Of a stretch of DNA of 64,000 bases, positions 11,621 to 22,542 are shown one piece after another. Position numbers and translations under genes: made by a program. The DNA lies in contig GG745328.1 in the NCBI GenBank assembly GCA_000151295.1, positions 419,516 to 483,515 on the forward strand, given 5' to 3'. Origin of the DNA: Allomyces macrogynus ATCC 38327. Taxonomy: Eukaryota; Blastocladiomycota; Blastocladiomycetes; Blastocladiales; Blastocladiaceae. Within the stretch, counting starts at the first letter, position 1. Every line of letters begins with the position of its first letter. The notes beneath the pieces are model-generated. The model worked only from the letters and a program-made list of their open reading frames with translations, made no database searches and was not told the origin of the DNA.

Positions 11621-11952
11621 GGGGAGGGAGGGGAGGAGTTGGATGCCGGTGGAATGGGTGTGATTTGGGGGATTCTTGTACAGTACATGCTGGATCGGCC
11701 AATTTGATGCGCGAGTCCTGGAGAACGCATTTTTGGTCCGATTGATCCGTGGATTGCGCTTGAGCGCGATCGAAGCACATCGTCAAATCGAGTGGAGGGC
11801 GGTGGAGAGCGTGCTGCTGAAGGTCTTGTTCGTCGCTTGTTGATTGTGGCGCACGTTCCCCGCCGAACACGACAACGCATCCCTTCTCCTGCGAGCTCTC
11901 ACTCCAACGCAATCGTCAACAAGTCGGCCTCGAGCAGGCATAATCCAGCGCG
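11621..11952. other. Intergenic, no gene seen
   Basis: 3' flank of ROK1. Nothing beyond short unsupported frames. Confidence 0.6.
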
Positions 11953-12736
11953 TTGCGACCTTCCTGCGCTTGCTCCGCCATTGTCAACCTGCACGCCATT
12001 TGCCTTATCAGCAACTCTCGATCAATTTCTTGGGCCATGTCGACATCCCGACCCTCTCGTCGAGAGAGTCATGTGCGCGCCACGGCAGCGCCCACGATCC
12101 GCACGCCGATCGAGCATCTGCCAACGCATAGCCTCGAGCTGCTTTCTGGTCGTCTTTGTTGCGACGACCGTGGCGCCAAAGGGTCCAAGGACCTGTTTGC
12201 ATTTGCGCTCGCTTTGGCAAGCTTTTTTCGTGTCGGCCGTGCGTGTGGCCTTGGACCGTCGCGATTGCCCCGACTGTCATGTTTCGTGGCGACAGGAGGC
12301 TGATTTCGTCCGGTTTTACCTTCACTACGGACCGCAATACGTTGTTTTTGGCAGCGACGAACAAGATGAAGATCCGCACGAGTACCCCGTCGCTGTTGAA
12401 AGCATGAAGGTGCACAATCCAATGGGTGATGACCAGCGCTTCCGAATTAATTTGCGTTCCCTCACCATGACGCTGCATGTTCTGGACACGGCCGAGGATA
12501 TAGGTCCCCTGTACCGCACATGCCCTGTATGTTGCGGCTGCTCAAGATCATTCGTGATACAGAAACGACGGAAACGTTCTTCAATTCCGAAACGTGTACC
12601 AATGACCTTGCTGCGGCCCTGGCCACTCTGCCAAACTTGACCGTGTTTGAGCACGGGTTACTGGAGGTTGATGATGTACCACGCGTGCTTCAAGGACTCG
12701 TGTCACGCACAGGTCATCACGGTGATCAGAATTCAC
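11953..12736 (+). pseudogene. F-box/LRR family relic, 5' part (locus B)
   Basis: The start (from about 12030) reads PIEHLPTHSLELLSGRL, matching the F-box-like start PIERLPRDLLEYLCE at 47.1 kb. The middle part, in another frame, is an LRR-like region. The last part, in a third frame, reads LAAALATLPNLTVFEHGLLE and VDDVPRVLQGLV, parallel to LARAVTSMKGLQLFHCGLV and IDVKRVLDPLA at 46.8 kb. At least two frame changes show it is broken. It stops exactly where the Tc1-like element begins (TA at 12737-12738), so the transposon appears to have inserted into this copy. The likely continuation is at 15.57-16.0 kb. Confidence 0.6.
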
Positions 12737-12752
12737 TATTTCAGGTTCAAAG

Positions 12753-13066
12753 TGGGAAAAGCATCAAGCATGTGGGAAATCATGGGTCCAAACTGGGATG
12801 AGGCAAGCACAAAGTGGGACGATTTATCCATTCTGGGATTATGCAGCAACAGGCGGGATTACGCGAAATCATTTGGGATAACCGGAAAACAAGTGGGACT
12901 AACGACTGAATACAGCTTGGGATCACTGACACTAAGTGGGACAAGCATCAACAAAAGTGGGAAATCCATCAACAAATTGGGAGAAGTATGGACCAAAGTG
13001 GGATAATCAAGCTATGAATTTGGGAAACCAGTGGTCCAAAGTGGGACTGGCGTGGACCAATTGGGA
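12753..13066 (+). repeat. Left subterminal array, 16 TGGGA-type boxes at ~20.5 bp
   Basis: Boxes start at 12753, 12773, 12794, 12815, 12834, 12854 (CGGGA), 12874, 12894, 12918, 12937, 12958, 12978, 12999, 13021, 13042 and 13062. Spacing is 19-24 bp with a mean of 20.6. Most are preceded by AG, TT or AT (for example aaagtgggac, atttgggata). The sequence between boxes is not conserved, so this is a spacing-constrained site array and not a simple tandem repeat. Confidence 0.9.
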
Positions 13067-13169
13067 ACGTGACTGCATTGGACTCCCTCAGCCAAGTCAA
13101 GCTGTTGTTGATGACAGTCAACCAGCCAGCCATTGTCCACCCCCATCTCTCAGCCACCTCTGACCTACC

Positions 13170-14933
13170 ACATGCGGGTGCAAAACATCATGGCTCAACA
13201 TGCTGCCCACGCGGTGCAAGCTGCTGCTGCGCATCAGCAAGTTGCCCCTGTGCTGCCTGCTCATGGCCCAGCCCCACCTGTCAACAATGACCCATGGCCC
13301 AGTCATGGCTGGAATTACCAACCAGCTTGCTGCCATGCTTGCTGGTGCCACTGAGGGCCCGCCCATACATGACTGCAACATGCATGATAATGGGGATGAG
13401 GACAAGGGTGGCCATGACAATGACGAGATGGAGGGTGTGCACAATGACCAGATGGAGGGTGGTGAAAACGAGAACAATGGTGTGCTGCAGTTTGATCTGC
13501 ATGCCCCATGCCCAAACTGCCATGGCCACCACCAGCACAAGTGGAACGCCAAGGGGCGAGAAGAGATCATCTGTATGTATTTTGAGCAGAACCTGTCAGT
13601 CAAGCAGATTGTGCAGCTCCTCCCATTTGGGAACAAGTTTGCAGTTGTATGTCATCCACAACTTTGAGTTTGGCAAGCTTGTGCAAATGCCATGTGGTGG
13701 AGAGCACAGCCACAAAGAGGAGCAAATCGAGTTCTTGATGGGTGAGGTCCGTGTCTTTCTCCACTTTTTTGTGCAGTTTTGTGGCCCACTGACTGGGCAA
13801 CCTGCTCCTCACCCAGGTCATGGAAAACGCAGTCACGCTTGAGCAGCTGCACTGGCGGCTCTAAGACTGGTTCAAAGTCAACATGATGAAGGAAACAATT
13901 GTGTGGTACCTGTGTGAGGAGAATTTCATGCTCAAGCGGCTTATGCACAAGGTTGTCACCATGAACAGCCCTGAGTGCATAGCTGAGTGCTGCATTTGGT
14001 GTGAGCAGTTCCTCAAGCACCACACCTTCCATGATGTGCTGCCCCTTGACGAGTCGGGCTTCAACCACCTGCACTACAGTTATGGGTGTGCGCCATGCAG
14101 CCAGCATGCAGCCCAGGTTGTGCCAATGCAATGCAGTTGCAACACGTCGCTTTGCCTGTGCATGGGTGAGCATGGTGCAGTTTTGTCAAGGCAGTGCTCA
14201 GTGTGTTCAATGGGGAGCTGGTGCGCAGTTTCATGTCCTTCCTTGTTCCTGATCGTGTGGTTGGCTCACGTTTTTGCGTGCAACCTACATGTAGTTGACA
14301 GTCCTGTTGTTGTGTTGCGCGGAAGAAAACCAGACTCTGCTCCTTCTTCTCGATGTATTCCTTTCTGCGGATCTCGCGTCCTTATATATCACAGTGGGCA
14401 AAGCATGCAGCCAACTCGGGTGGAGAAGGAGGACGTGATGGGGGACAAATATACGGAAATAGTGGAGAGACGATGGAGATGACAGGATGGGAGGGAGGTG
14501 GCGACGTGGCAGAGCGTAAGCATCTGCAGCGTCGGTTCGGCCAGGTTCCCGAGGCGCTGGCGCGGTATGATGGCGTGGTGGCGCTGGCGTCGAGGAAAGT
14601 TCGTGGGTCGCGTCTTGCACATTCCACACTGGCCGCGGGATATGCACGTGTAGCACGCGCACCAACAAGCTCAACCACAACCTTGTGCAAGCACTTGCTC
14701 AGCAGTACCCGGACCAGAACAAGACGATTCTCCTTGACAACGTCCGCTTCCACCACAACCACAAAGCTGCAGTGGTGCTCAAGCAGGCTGGGCATCACCT
14801 TTACTTTCTCCCGCCATACTTGCCACACCTCAATGCCTGTGAGCTTGCATTCTTGTCAATCAAGTTGATGTTCAAGTGCAACAACCCAGCGGACCAGGGC
14901 CCAATCATGGAGCAGATCGAAGCAGCCGCCTGA
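13170..14933 (+). pseudogene. Tc1/IS630 superfamily transposase, degraded
   Basis: Pieces in order: an acidic N-terminal region; a possible zinc-binding CPNCHGHHQH; a helix-turn-helix segment (REEIICMYFEQNLSVKQIVQ, about 13560-13620); a second HTH-like part (VTLEQLHWRL, about 13825) after a probable intron; the first catalytic aspartate in LDESGFNHLHYSYG (14043-14085); and the second in ILLDNVRFHHN followed by LPPYLPHLNACELAF (about 14728-14850), which ends with the catalytic acidic residue. This is the DDE_3 arrangement of IS630/Tc1 transposases. Several frame changes and an in-frame TAA at about 13862 show it is inactive. About 370 bp (14289-14656) separate the two catalytic blocks without similarity to the family. 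Confidence 0.8.
14289..14656. other. Unexplained 368-bp segment inside the transposase
   Basis: The segment begins gtagttgaca and ends cacgtgtag, so it could be a long intron, but it is four to five times longer than the other introns here. On the minus strand it has a tatataagg box near 14391. It may instead be a small insertion. No coding similarity was recognised. Confidence 0.35.
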
Positions 14934-15305
14934 CGGATCATGGGCCAGCAGGCGGTGGGCTGGATTCACAAGGTGAACCACTGCGTGCAGGCTCATGTGC
15001 ACGACAAACCTGTCTCCTCAGCTGGTGCTGTGGTTGCTGCAAGTGTGGGCGCAGGTGCAGTGGGTGTGGGGGAGGCCGTGGGTGCTGCTGAAGGTGGTGT
15101 GGGTGTGGGTGCTGTTTGATTGCTGGCATGTTTTGGGAGTTGGCATGGGTTTTGACCGTTTTGAATGTGCAGCGCGTTTTTTCTTAGACGTGTGCCGTGC
15201 TGAGTGCCCTGGGCGTGAAGACAATTCGAATCCATGACCTGTTTGTCTTGCTGTTGGTTCGGTTGTTGCCTGTCAGGAGAGAAAACGTTGGGGACTGCAG
15301 TTTGG

Positions 15306-15535
15306 TCCCACATTGAAGTGAACAGTCCCACTTTGGACCACTCTAATTCTGTTTTCATCCTTGGGCTGTCCCACTTTGGTTCATACTTTTCCCAAACGCC
15401 TGATACTTTCCCCACTTTGGAGCACATGTTTCCCAAATGGTGTGGCGCATCCCAAATTGATCTGATTAGTCCCAAATGATGCCTTCTGATCCCAGTTTGC
15501 ATTTGGATCGTCCCACCTGTTTTCGAAAAATCCCA
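15306..15535 (-). repeat. Right subterminal array, TCCCA boxes at ~20.5 bp
   Basis: Reverse-complement boxes start at 15306, 15326, 15369, 15390, 15410 (CCCCA), 15431, 15450, 15470, 15490, 15511 and 15531. The 43-bp step between 15326 and 15369 is two steps with one lost box. Mean spacing is 20.5 bp. The outermost box is about 12 bp from the right TA, close to the 14 bp on the left, so the two ends mirror each other. Confidence 0.9.
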
Positions 15536-15570
15536 GAATGGTTGAAGTATAGGAGAGCGAGTGTCAGTCA

Positions 15571-16010
15571 TTGAGTCGCCGCTTAGACTTTGACGCCATT
15601 GACATCGCATGCGCTCGTCCCCTCTACCACGCGTGGGGTGACGATGACGTTTGTGCTGTTCTCGCCATCTTCTTCGTTCTTCGCCCTCCAGTGCACTCAC
15701 TTTCCGCCTCGCCTGCGGCCTGGCGTCTGTCATTGGTGCAGCTCGTCATGAGCCATATCGCATAGTCATCAACGTTGCTCGACCTGCATTTGAATAGCCA
15801 AGTTGATGAATGGGTCCGTCAGGATCACGACGCTTGTGAGCTGAACCTTGTTGGATGCGAAATGGTGTGTAATAATGCGGGGCGTGGCATATGGGCGGCT
15901 CAGCTACCCATCGCTGCGCATCCTCAACTTGCGCGCAACGTGGCTCGACGATCGCGCAGCCAAGGGACTCGTCACTTGGGCCAAGGAATGAAATTCTCGT
16001 TGCGTGCGCA
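15571..16010 (+). pseudogene. F-box/LRR relic, probable 3' part of locus B
   Basis: In one frame, near 15900-15990, the sequence reads LSYPSLRILNLRATWLDD then RAAKGLVTWAKE, an LRR unit that parallels ALTELDVHRCKLDE DAGRWLVV at about 46.0 kb. The frame at 15571-15765 before it is open but only loosely F-box-like. The position just after the transposon suggests it is the separated 3' end of the relic at 11953-12736. Confidence 0.4.
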
Positions 16011-16373
16011 GTTGCAGCGTCTCTCACCCAGTCGTGCAAGGTCGAGTGTGGAGACTGGAGCTTACTGCCAACGTACTCTCGCCGCCCCTCACAAAACCAT
16101 TGCAACCTGCGGGCCCACGAAGAGATTATGCCCTGAAGAACACATGCAATTTTCGAATGAGGGGCCTGCATGGTGTGACATGGAACCCAGCTTGATGATT
16201 TGGAAGCGAAGGGAGGGCGATCTTTCATCCAAACCACTTTGGTTTACCATTTTTTAATTACATAGGTCGGTCCCCGTTCGTCCCTTTCCTCCCTCTCCTC
16301 TCATGGCATCAAATTGTCGCCGGATCTCCCTTGAAACGCCACTCTCTTTCGTCAACACCTCGGTCAGATCACC

Positions 16374-17202
16374 ATGACCACACCAAATCAAGTCGATTCA
16401 GCGCGGATCGTCCTCCTGGGCCCTTCGCAGGCCGGAAAAACGCAATTGATCAAGTATCTCTGCGAGCAAAAGCATTTCGATTGGCCTGCGGACTCGCCGC
16501 TGGTCGTCGGTGATGGTGTTGCGCCATGTACATCCAAGACGCAGTTGCACCGCACCCGCATCGATCCAACCTGCCTTCGATTCGCGCTCACTAAAAATGC
16601 TGGCATGCCCAAAACGCTCGACCACTGGGTCCAAAAGATTACGACTGACCCGAACAGGAACAGAGAAAACGATGTGCAAGCATTGGTGGATTTCTTTGAA
16701 GAAAGTGCCAACCATCAGGTGGGCCGCGGGTGGTCCATTGTTCCGCAGCCCAATGTCGTTCCTGCTGGTGGCACCTTCCCACCGCTGGTGCTCGAGATTA
16801 TCGATACGGTCGGCGTCGACACGACGGCACGCGCAGGCCCGGAAAAGCGCGAACAGGAGATAATGGACGCGCTCGCGAAAGTCAAGGCGGTGGGTGGCAT
16901 GGACGTCGCTGTTATTGTAATCCGGTACCTACAAGCTTGCCTGTCTGGTCCAGTTTTCTGGCACTCATCTCCAATGCTTTGAAATCCACAGCCATTCGAC
17001 TCGCCTCACGAACGATCTTCTCGACTCCTTGGCGCTCCACCTTGAGCTCTTGCTGGCGAGCAGCACATCTTGTGCTGGTTTGATTGTCGTGCACTCGCAT
17101 TACCTCCCGAATGTTGCTACGCATGTCAGCCGGCCGTACCTGGACCTGTCAAACCGGATCTCGCAGTTCAATACGTGGCTGAGCGCCCAGTTGTTTGGAT
17201 GA
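16374..17202 (+). CDS. P-loop GTPase-like protein of unknown function
   Basis: Two exons, 16374-16924 and 16992-17202 (67-bp intron, gtacct...ccacag), give 253 residues. Near the start, RIVLLGPSQAGKTQLIKYL fits the G1/Walker A pattern GxxxxGKT. LEIIDTVGVDTT near residue 140 fits a DTxG G3 motif. A basic and acidic helical stretch follows (KREQEIMDALAKVKAVGG), then a hydrophobic strand (DVAVIVI). No clear NKxD motif was found. This resembles AIG1/septin/dynamin-like GTP-binding folds in general, but I cannot place it in a named family. The next gene starts 25 bp after the stop in the same frame, so the two could be one gene interrupted by the TGA at 17200. Confidence 0.6.
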
Positions 17203-17226
17203 CGCCTAACGGTGGAGCACGTTGCC

Positions 17227-18441
17227 ATGAACAACAAGCTGCCGCTCCCGCGGAACGGATACCCAATTCTTGAAGCTTTCTCGTACCAACAGCTGCCGCT
17301 CCCGCGGAACGGATACCCAATTCTTGAAGCTTTCTCGTACCAACAGCTCAACGTATTTCTGTCCGTGGTCCATGGCATGCTCCGTTATGACGCAGGTACG
17401 GTCGCTGATGCGCGAACTGTCATCAGTGGCCCTACCACGTTTGTGATGGCAGATGCAGATGCGAATCTTGAATCGCAACGGCTAGCTCACGCATCTGCCC
17501 GCGAAAACGTTGCAACAGCAGTTGATGAGGTCTATTCTTCTGGTTTGCAAGCCATTGAAGAGGATCTTGCTCCTGCGACTGATCTCGCCATTGCAGACCC
17601 GCGCATTCAGGAACTTCCAGTTGCTCTGGAAGCAATGAATCATGGCCCACAAGTGCGTCGTGCAGATCCTCTCTTTGTCTTCAAGGAGTACGGCCCATCG
17701 GGTCGCGGCCTACGGCTTTCCGAACAATGGTACATCGAGCTGTGGGCTGAGCCCGGCCAATGGCTTCCCGTGTGCGAGACCGAATCACCAGTTCCACAGT
17801 CGGTTCGCATGTGGTTTGATGGCCCAACCCCAAAAGCCCAAGCTGTGTCCACAGTGCGGAACAAGCTTGTTGATTGGTTTTCCAGCCGTGTCGATGCAAC
17901 CATGATGACCTGGGTCGTGCTCCCATCGCACGGTGGTGTCGCCTTCTTGTTCCACAATTGGGCATTCATGGCCGGCACAGGCACTGGCCAAGGTCAAGTG
18001 GAAGCGGAAATGGCCAGCCATTACCAACAAGAGCACTCACGGTTTGATATCGTCCCGCTTCCAACGTCTGCGCCCCACTCGTTCCGCCCGCCGACTCGGT
18101 TGGCTGGTCGGTCGTTGCATCTCGTCCAGGTGTGGGGGCGACAGATTTTGGATGCTTCGATCCTCCCGCGCCTGTCGCCTTCTCAGACAAGTCGGCCCTG
18201 GGTCCTGGAGCCGCTGGACAGTGGCATGTACCGGCTCAAGTCGGGCATCGAGTTCCTCTGCGTGGGCCTCAGTCGGCAGCCCGAGACGACCATGGACCCG
18301 GAATCCTCAGCGCAGGTTTGGGTCCTGCTCATGAAGCAGCCCGACCAAGTCGCGTTCATGCTGGCCGGGCCCGTTATTTCGCTGCATCAGTTTGTCGATG
18401 GAGCGCTCACCAACTCGCCACGGTTTTTGACGGCCCGATGA
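17227..18441 (+). CDS. Unknown protein with 54-bp perfect duplication
   Basis: Open frame of 404 codons from ATG 17227. I recognise no family. The first 40 residues contain LPLPRNGYPILEAFSYQQ twice in a row, from a perfect 54-bp tandem duplication at 17239-17346. The rest is globular-looking with many tryptophans and few low-complexity stretches, and no signal peptide or clear membrane helix. The frame continues upstream through the TGA at 17200 into the P-loop gene, with no ATG-free gap. A single ancestral gene broken by a nonsense change, or by a missed intron, is therefore as likely as two genes. Confidence 0.55.
   Translation: MNNKLPLPRNGYPILEAFSYQQLPLPRNGYPILEAFSYQQLNVFLSVVHGMLRYDAGTVADARTVISGPTTFVMADADANLESQRLAHASARENVATAVDEVYSSGLQAIEEDLAPATDLAIADPRIQELPVALEAMNHGPQVRRADPLFVFKEYGPSGRGLRLSEQWYIELWAEPGQWLPVCETESPVPQSVRMWFDGPTPKAQAVSTVRNKLVDWFSSRVDATMMTWVVLPSHGGVAFLFHNWAFMAGTGTGQGQVEAEMASHYQQEHSRFDIVPLPTSAPHSFRPPTRLAGRSLHLVQVWGRQILDASILPRLSPSQTSRPWVLEPLDSGMYRLKSGIEFLCVGLSRQPETTMDPESSAQVWVLLMKQPDQVAFMLAGPVISLHQFVDGALTNSPRFLTAR
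17239..17346 (+). repeat. Perfect 54-bp tandem duplication
   Basis: Two identical 54-bp copies beginning ctgccgctcccgcggaacgg. The unit is a multiple of three and keeps the reading frame. Identity without a single difference suggests a very recent event or an assembly artefact. Confidence 0.95.
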
Positions 18442-18771
18442 CGAAATGGAGTGGACGAGTCAGTGCGGTTTCCGGTTGTGCTTTCAATTGATTCCGGCCG
18501 AGTAAATAACAAGCATTGCATCTTTATTGGAACCCGCTTGAAATCATGTTCGAATAGGTCTTCATTCCTTTCTCGAAATTTGCCGTGGTGCGCAAACCAT
18601 GCTGTTGCGGCTGTTGTCGAATCGGTTCCATAACCAGAAAACACTTGGGGCATTCAAAATGCAACATAGATTCCATTCATTTACAGAGCAGCTTCGCAAA
18701 TATCCAAGATGCAACACGTGCAAAAGTGTTGACTGGTGGAACCGTCCGATCCGAACAGCACCCAGCTGCAT
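18442..18771. other. Intergenic, convergent 3' ends
   Basis: Space between the 404-residue unknown gene (plus) and the nucleoside hydrolase (minus). No supported gene. Confidence 0.6.
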
Positions 18772-20168
18772 CTAGTCCTGCTTCTCGAAAATGCGGTTCA
18801 TTTCCTGCACCAGCAAGTCGAGGTTCATGTTCGTGATGATCTTGACGTTGGCCGGGTACTTGTTCTTCGTCACGTCCGCAAACGGATACCACTCGAGGCA
18901 CAGCATCCCGCGCGAATGCCGCCCGGCCAACTCAATCTCGGCATGGCACGTGAACGAGCGCGTCACGGCCTCGGGGATCGTGACCGGGAACGTGGCTGCC
19001 GTGTCGCACAGCAGCATGTACGCCTGGCCGCCCGCCCGGACCTGCGGCGCGTAAATGTCGTGCCGCGGAGGCTCTGCTAGCTGCGCGACCATGTCCGAAG
19101 GACCGGCCGACACGGTCGACTGAGCGCGGTAGAGCTGGGCGAGCGTCGAGGTGATGCGCTGCAGGAACTTGGCCCACACGTTGGTCTCGGCGTGCGCGAT
19201 GATCGCGTCGAGCTGTGTCCATTCAAATGCCGTTTCCATGGTCAGTTCCCATGGCGACAGGACGAGTTTCGGGTGGTCGGCCGTCGAGTGCTTGGTGGAC
19301 GACGTGAAGACGACGTGGGCGGCTTCGGGATCGCACTGTCAAGAGGAAATGTGTAGTTTGAAGTCAGCATCCGCTTCGAGTGTCGGGAAAAGGGGGTGGA
19401 TAAGGAAGCGCTGGCGGCGTACGTAGAAGTTGAACTCGGCTGATAGAAGGTTCCAGGTCACGATGGCAACGTCAGCAAGCGCGTCGCAATTTGCGGTGGA
19501 AAACCAACACCACGTACCCGTCCGGTTTGCGTTCCCCTTGGCCAAAATCGCCCCACCCATGATGAACACTTGGTCGACGTATGTCAGGAACTTTGGGTCG
19601 AGCCGAATCGCCATGGCCACGTTTGTCAGTGGCCCGAGCGCAATCAGCGTGATCCCCGGGTTGGCCTTGGCGAGCCGCACGAGCGCCGACGCAGCGTGCT
19701 CGTCCATGATTTGAATCTGCGCCATCTCGTCGGCGAGCTCGGCCTCATACAGGTGCCGGCACCCGCCAAACCCGTCTGAGCCCATGCCGTCCCACAGTTC
19801 CTTGAAGTAGTCTTCTTGCTGAATCAGCGGGCCGGCGGCGCCCGGGTAAATGGGGATGTGGCCGTAGCGTTTGTGGTCAATCGCGAGCAGCGTGCGAACG
19901 TTGGCGGTGCATTGTGCAAGGGCGGCGTTGCCGTCGACGGTCGTAATGGCCTGTCGAGAAGCGGGAGAGCGTGGGTAATTTGTGCCTTCAAATGGCGAAA
20001 AGTATCACCGGGGCCGGCAGCGGGGGTCGTAATTACCTGGAGGTCGCAGTTGTCGGAGCGGAGAATGGAAAGAATGGCGACGGCATCGTCGACGCCAGCG
20101 TCCGTGTCGATGATGACCTTGCGCTTCGTGCCGGCCCTCGCAGCGTGATCATTGGGAATGTCGGACAT
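18772..20168 (-). CDS. Inosine-uridine type nucleoside hydrolase with a 17-nt microexon
   Basis: Salvage enzyme that hydrolyses the N-glycosidic bond of nucleosides to base and ribose. Four exons: 20037-20168, 19518-19950, 19423-19439 (17 nt) and 18772-19335. Introns are 86, 78 and 87 bp. The sum is 1146 nt, or 381 residues. The N-terminal IIDTDAGVDDAVAIL is the calcium-binding DxDxxxDD signature of the family. TLIALGPLTNVAMAI and the MGGAIL segment with GNANRTAEFNF further support it. The microexon supplies AEFNFY and restores the family block NxxAEFNFYxDPEAA, here NRTAEFNFYCDPEAAHVVF. Without it the frame is lost. The C-terminal part ends FEKQD. Confidence 0.9.
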
Positions 20169-22128
<1,960 letters not shown>

Positions 22129-22542
22129 ACCCGACCCTAATTCGCACTTTTTTTTTTTTTTTTTTTTTTTTGGTCGTTTGGATGTGAATATCGCTTGCTG
22201 CCCTGTATTTATTATTTCTGTCCCTGCGCCGCTGAATGCAAACACGATGCAAGCAACATCGGTGATTATTCATATTGACAATATCTGTCCCATTTCTCCG
22301 TCCCGGGTCCCGTTGATGTTCCCGCAACTCGACCAGAAACAACAGCGCGCCATGGCGCATCCACTCGCGCACGCACCGGCCCATCGACCCCGCCCGGTGG
22401 GCAATCTAGTCAAGGCCCGGTCCGCGAGGGTGTGAAAGAAACCAGGAAACACGATGAAGACGAAAAACGAAACTGAACACAACCGGAAGCCGCGTATTCT
22501 CGACACAACAGTCTCCTCTCCCCACTCAATCTCCAACGCGGC
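22129..22542. other. 3' intergenic with poly-T
   Basis: Convergent region between DIM1 and REX1. It contains a 24-base T run at 22148-22171, twenty bases after the DIM1 stop. No gene seen. Confidence 0.7.

Larger units (their letters stand above)
12739..15547 (+). mobile_element. Tc1/IS630-type DNA transposon with phased subterminal TGGGA arrays
   Basis: About 2.8 kb flanked by TA dinucleotides (12737-12738 and 15548-15549), the target duplication expected of Tc1/mariner/IS630 elements. Terminal repeats are short and imperfect (tttcaggttcaaagtggga and, reversed, cttcaaccattctggga). Inside each end lies a directional array of TGGGA boxes pointing inward from the tip: sixteen on the left (12753-13066) and eleven plus one decayed on the right (15306-15535), both spaced about 20.5 bp. 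A decayed DDE transposase occupies 13.2-14.9 kb. The region is clearly less GC-rich than the neighbouring genes. The element lies within an F-box/LRR relic. Boundaries come from the TA pair and the symmetry of the arrays. Confidence 0.8.

Noticed and set aside
12739..15547. CRISPR-like array reading of the regularly spaced TGGGA boxes
   Set aside because: The conserved unit is only about five bases, the two arrays are mirror images at transposon ends, and the genome is eukaryotic.
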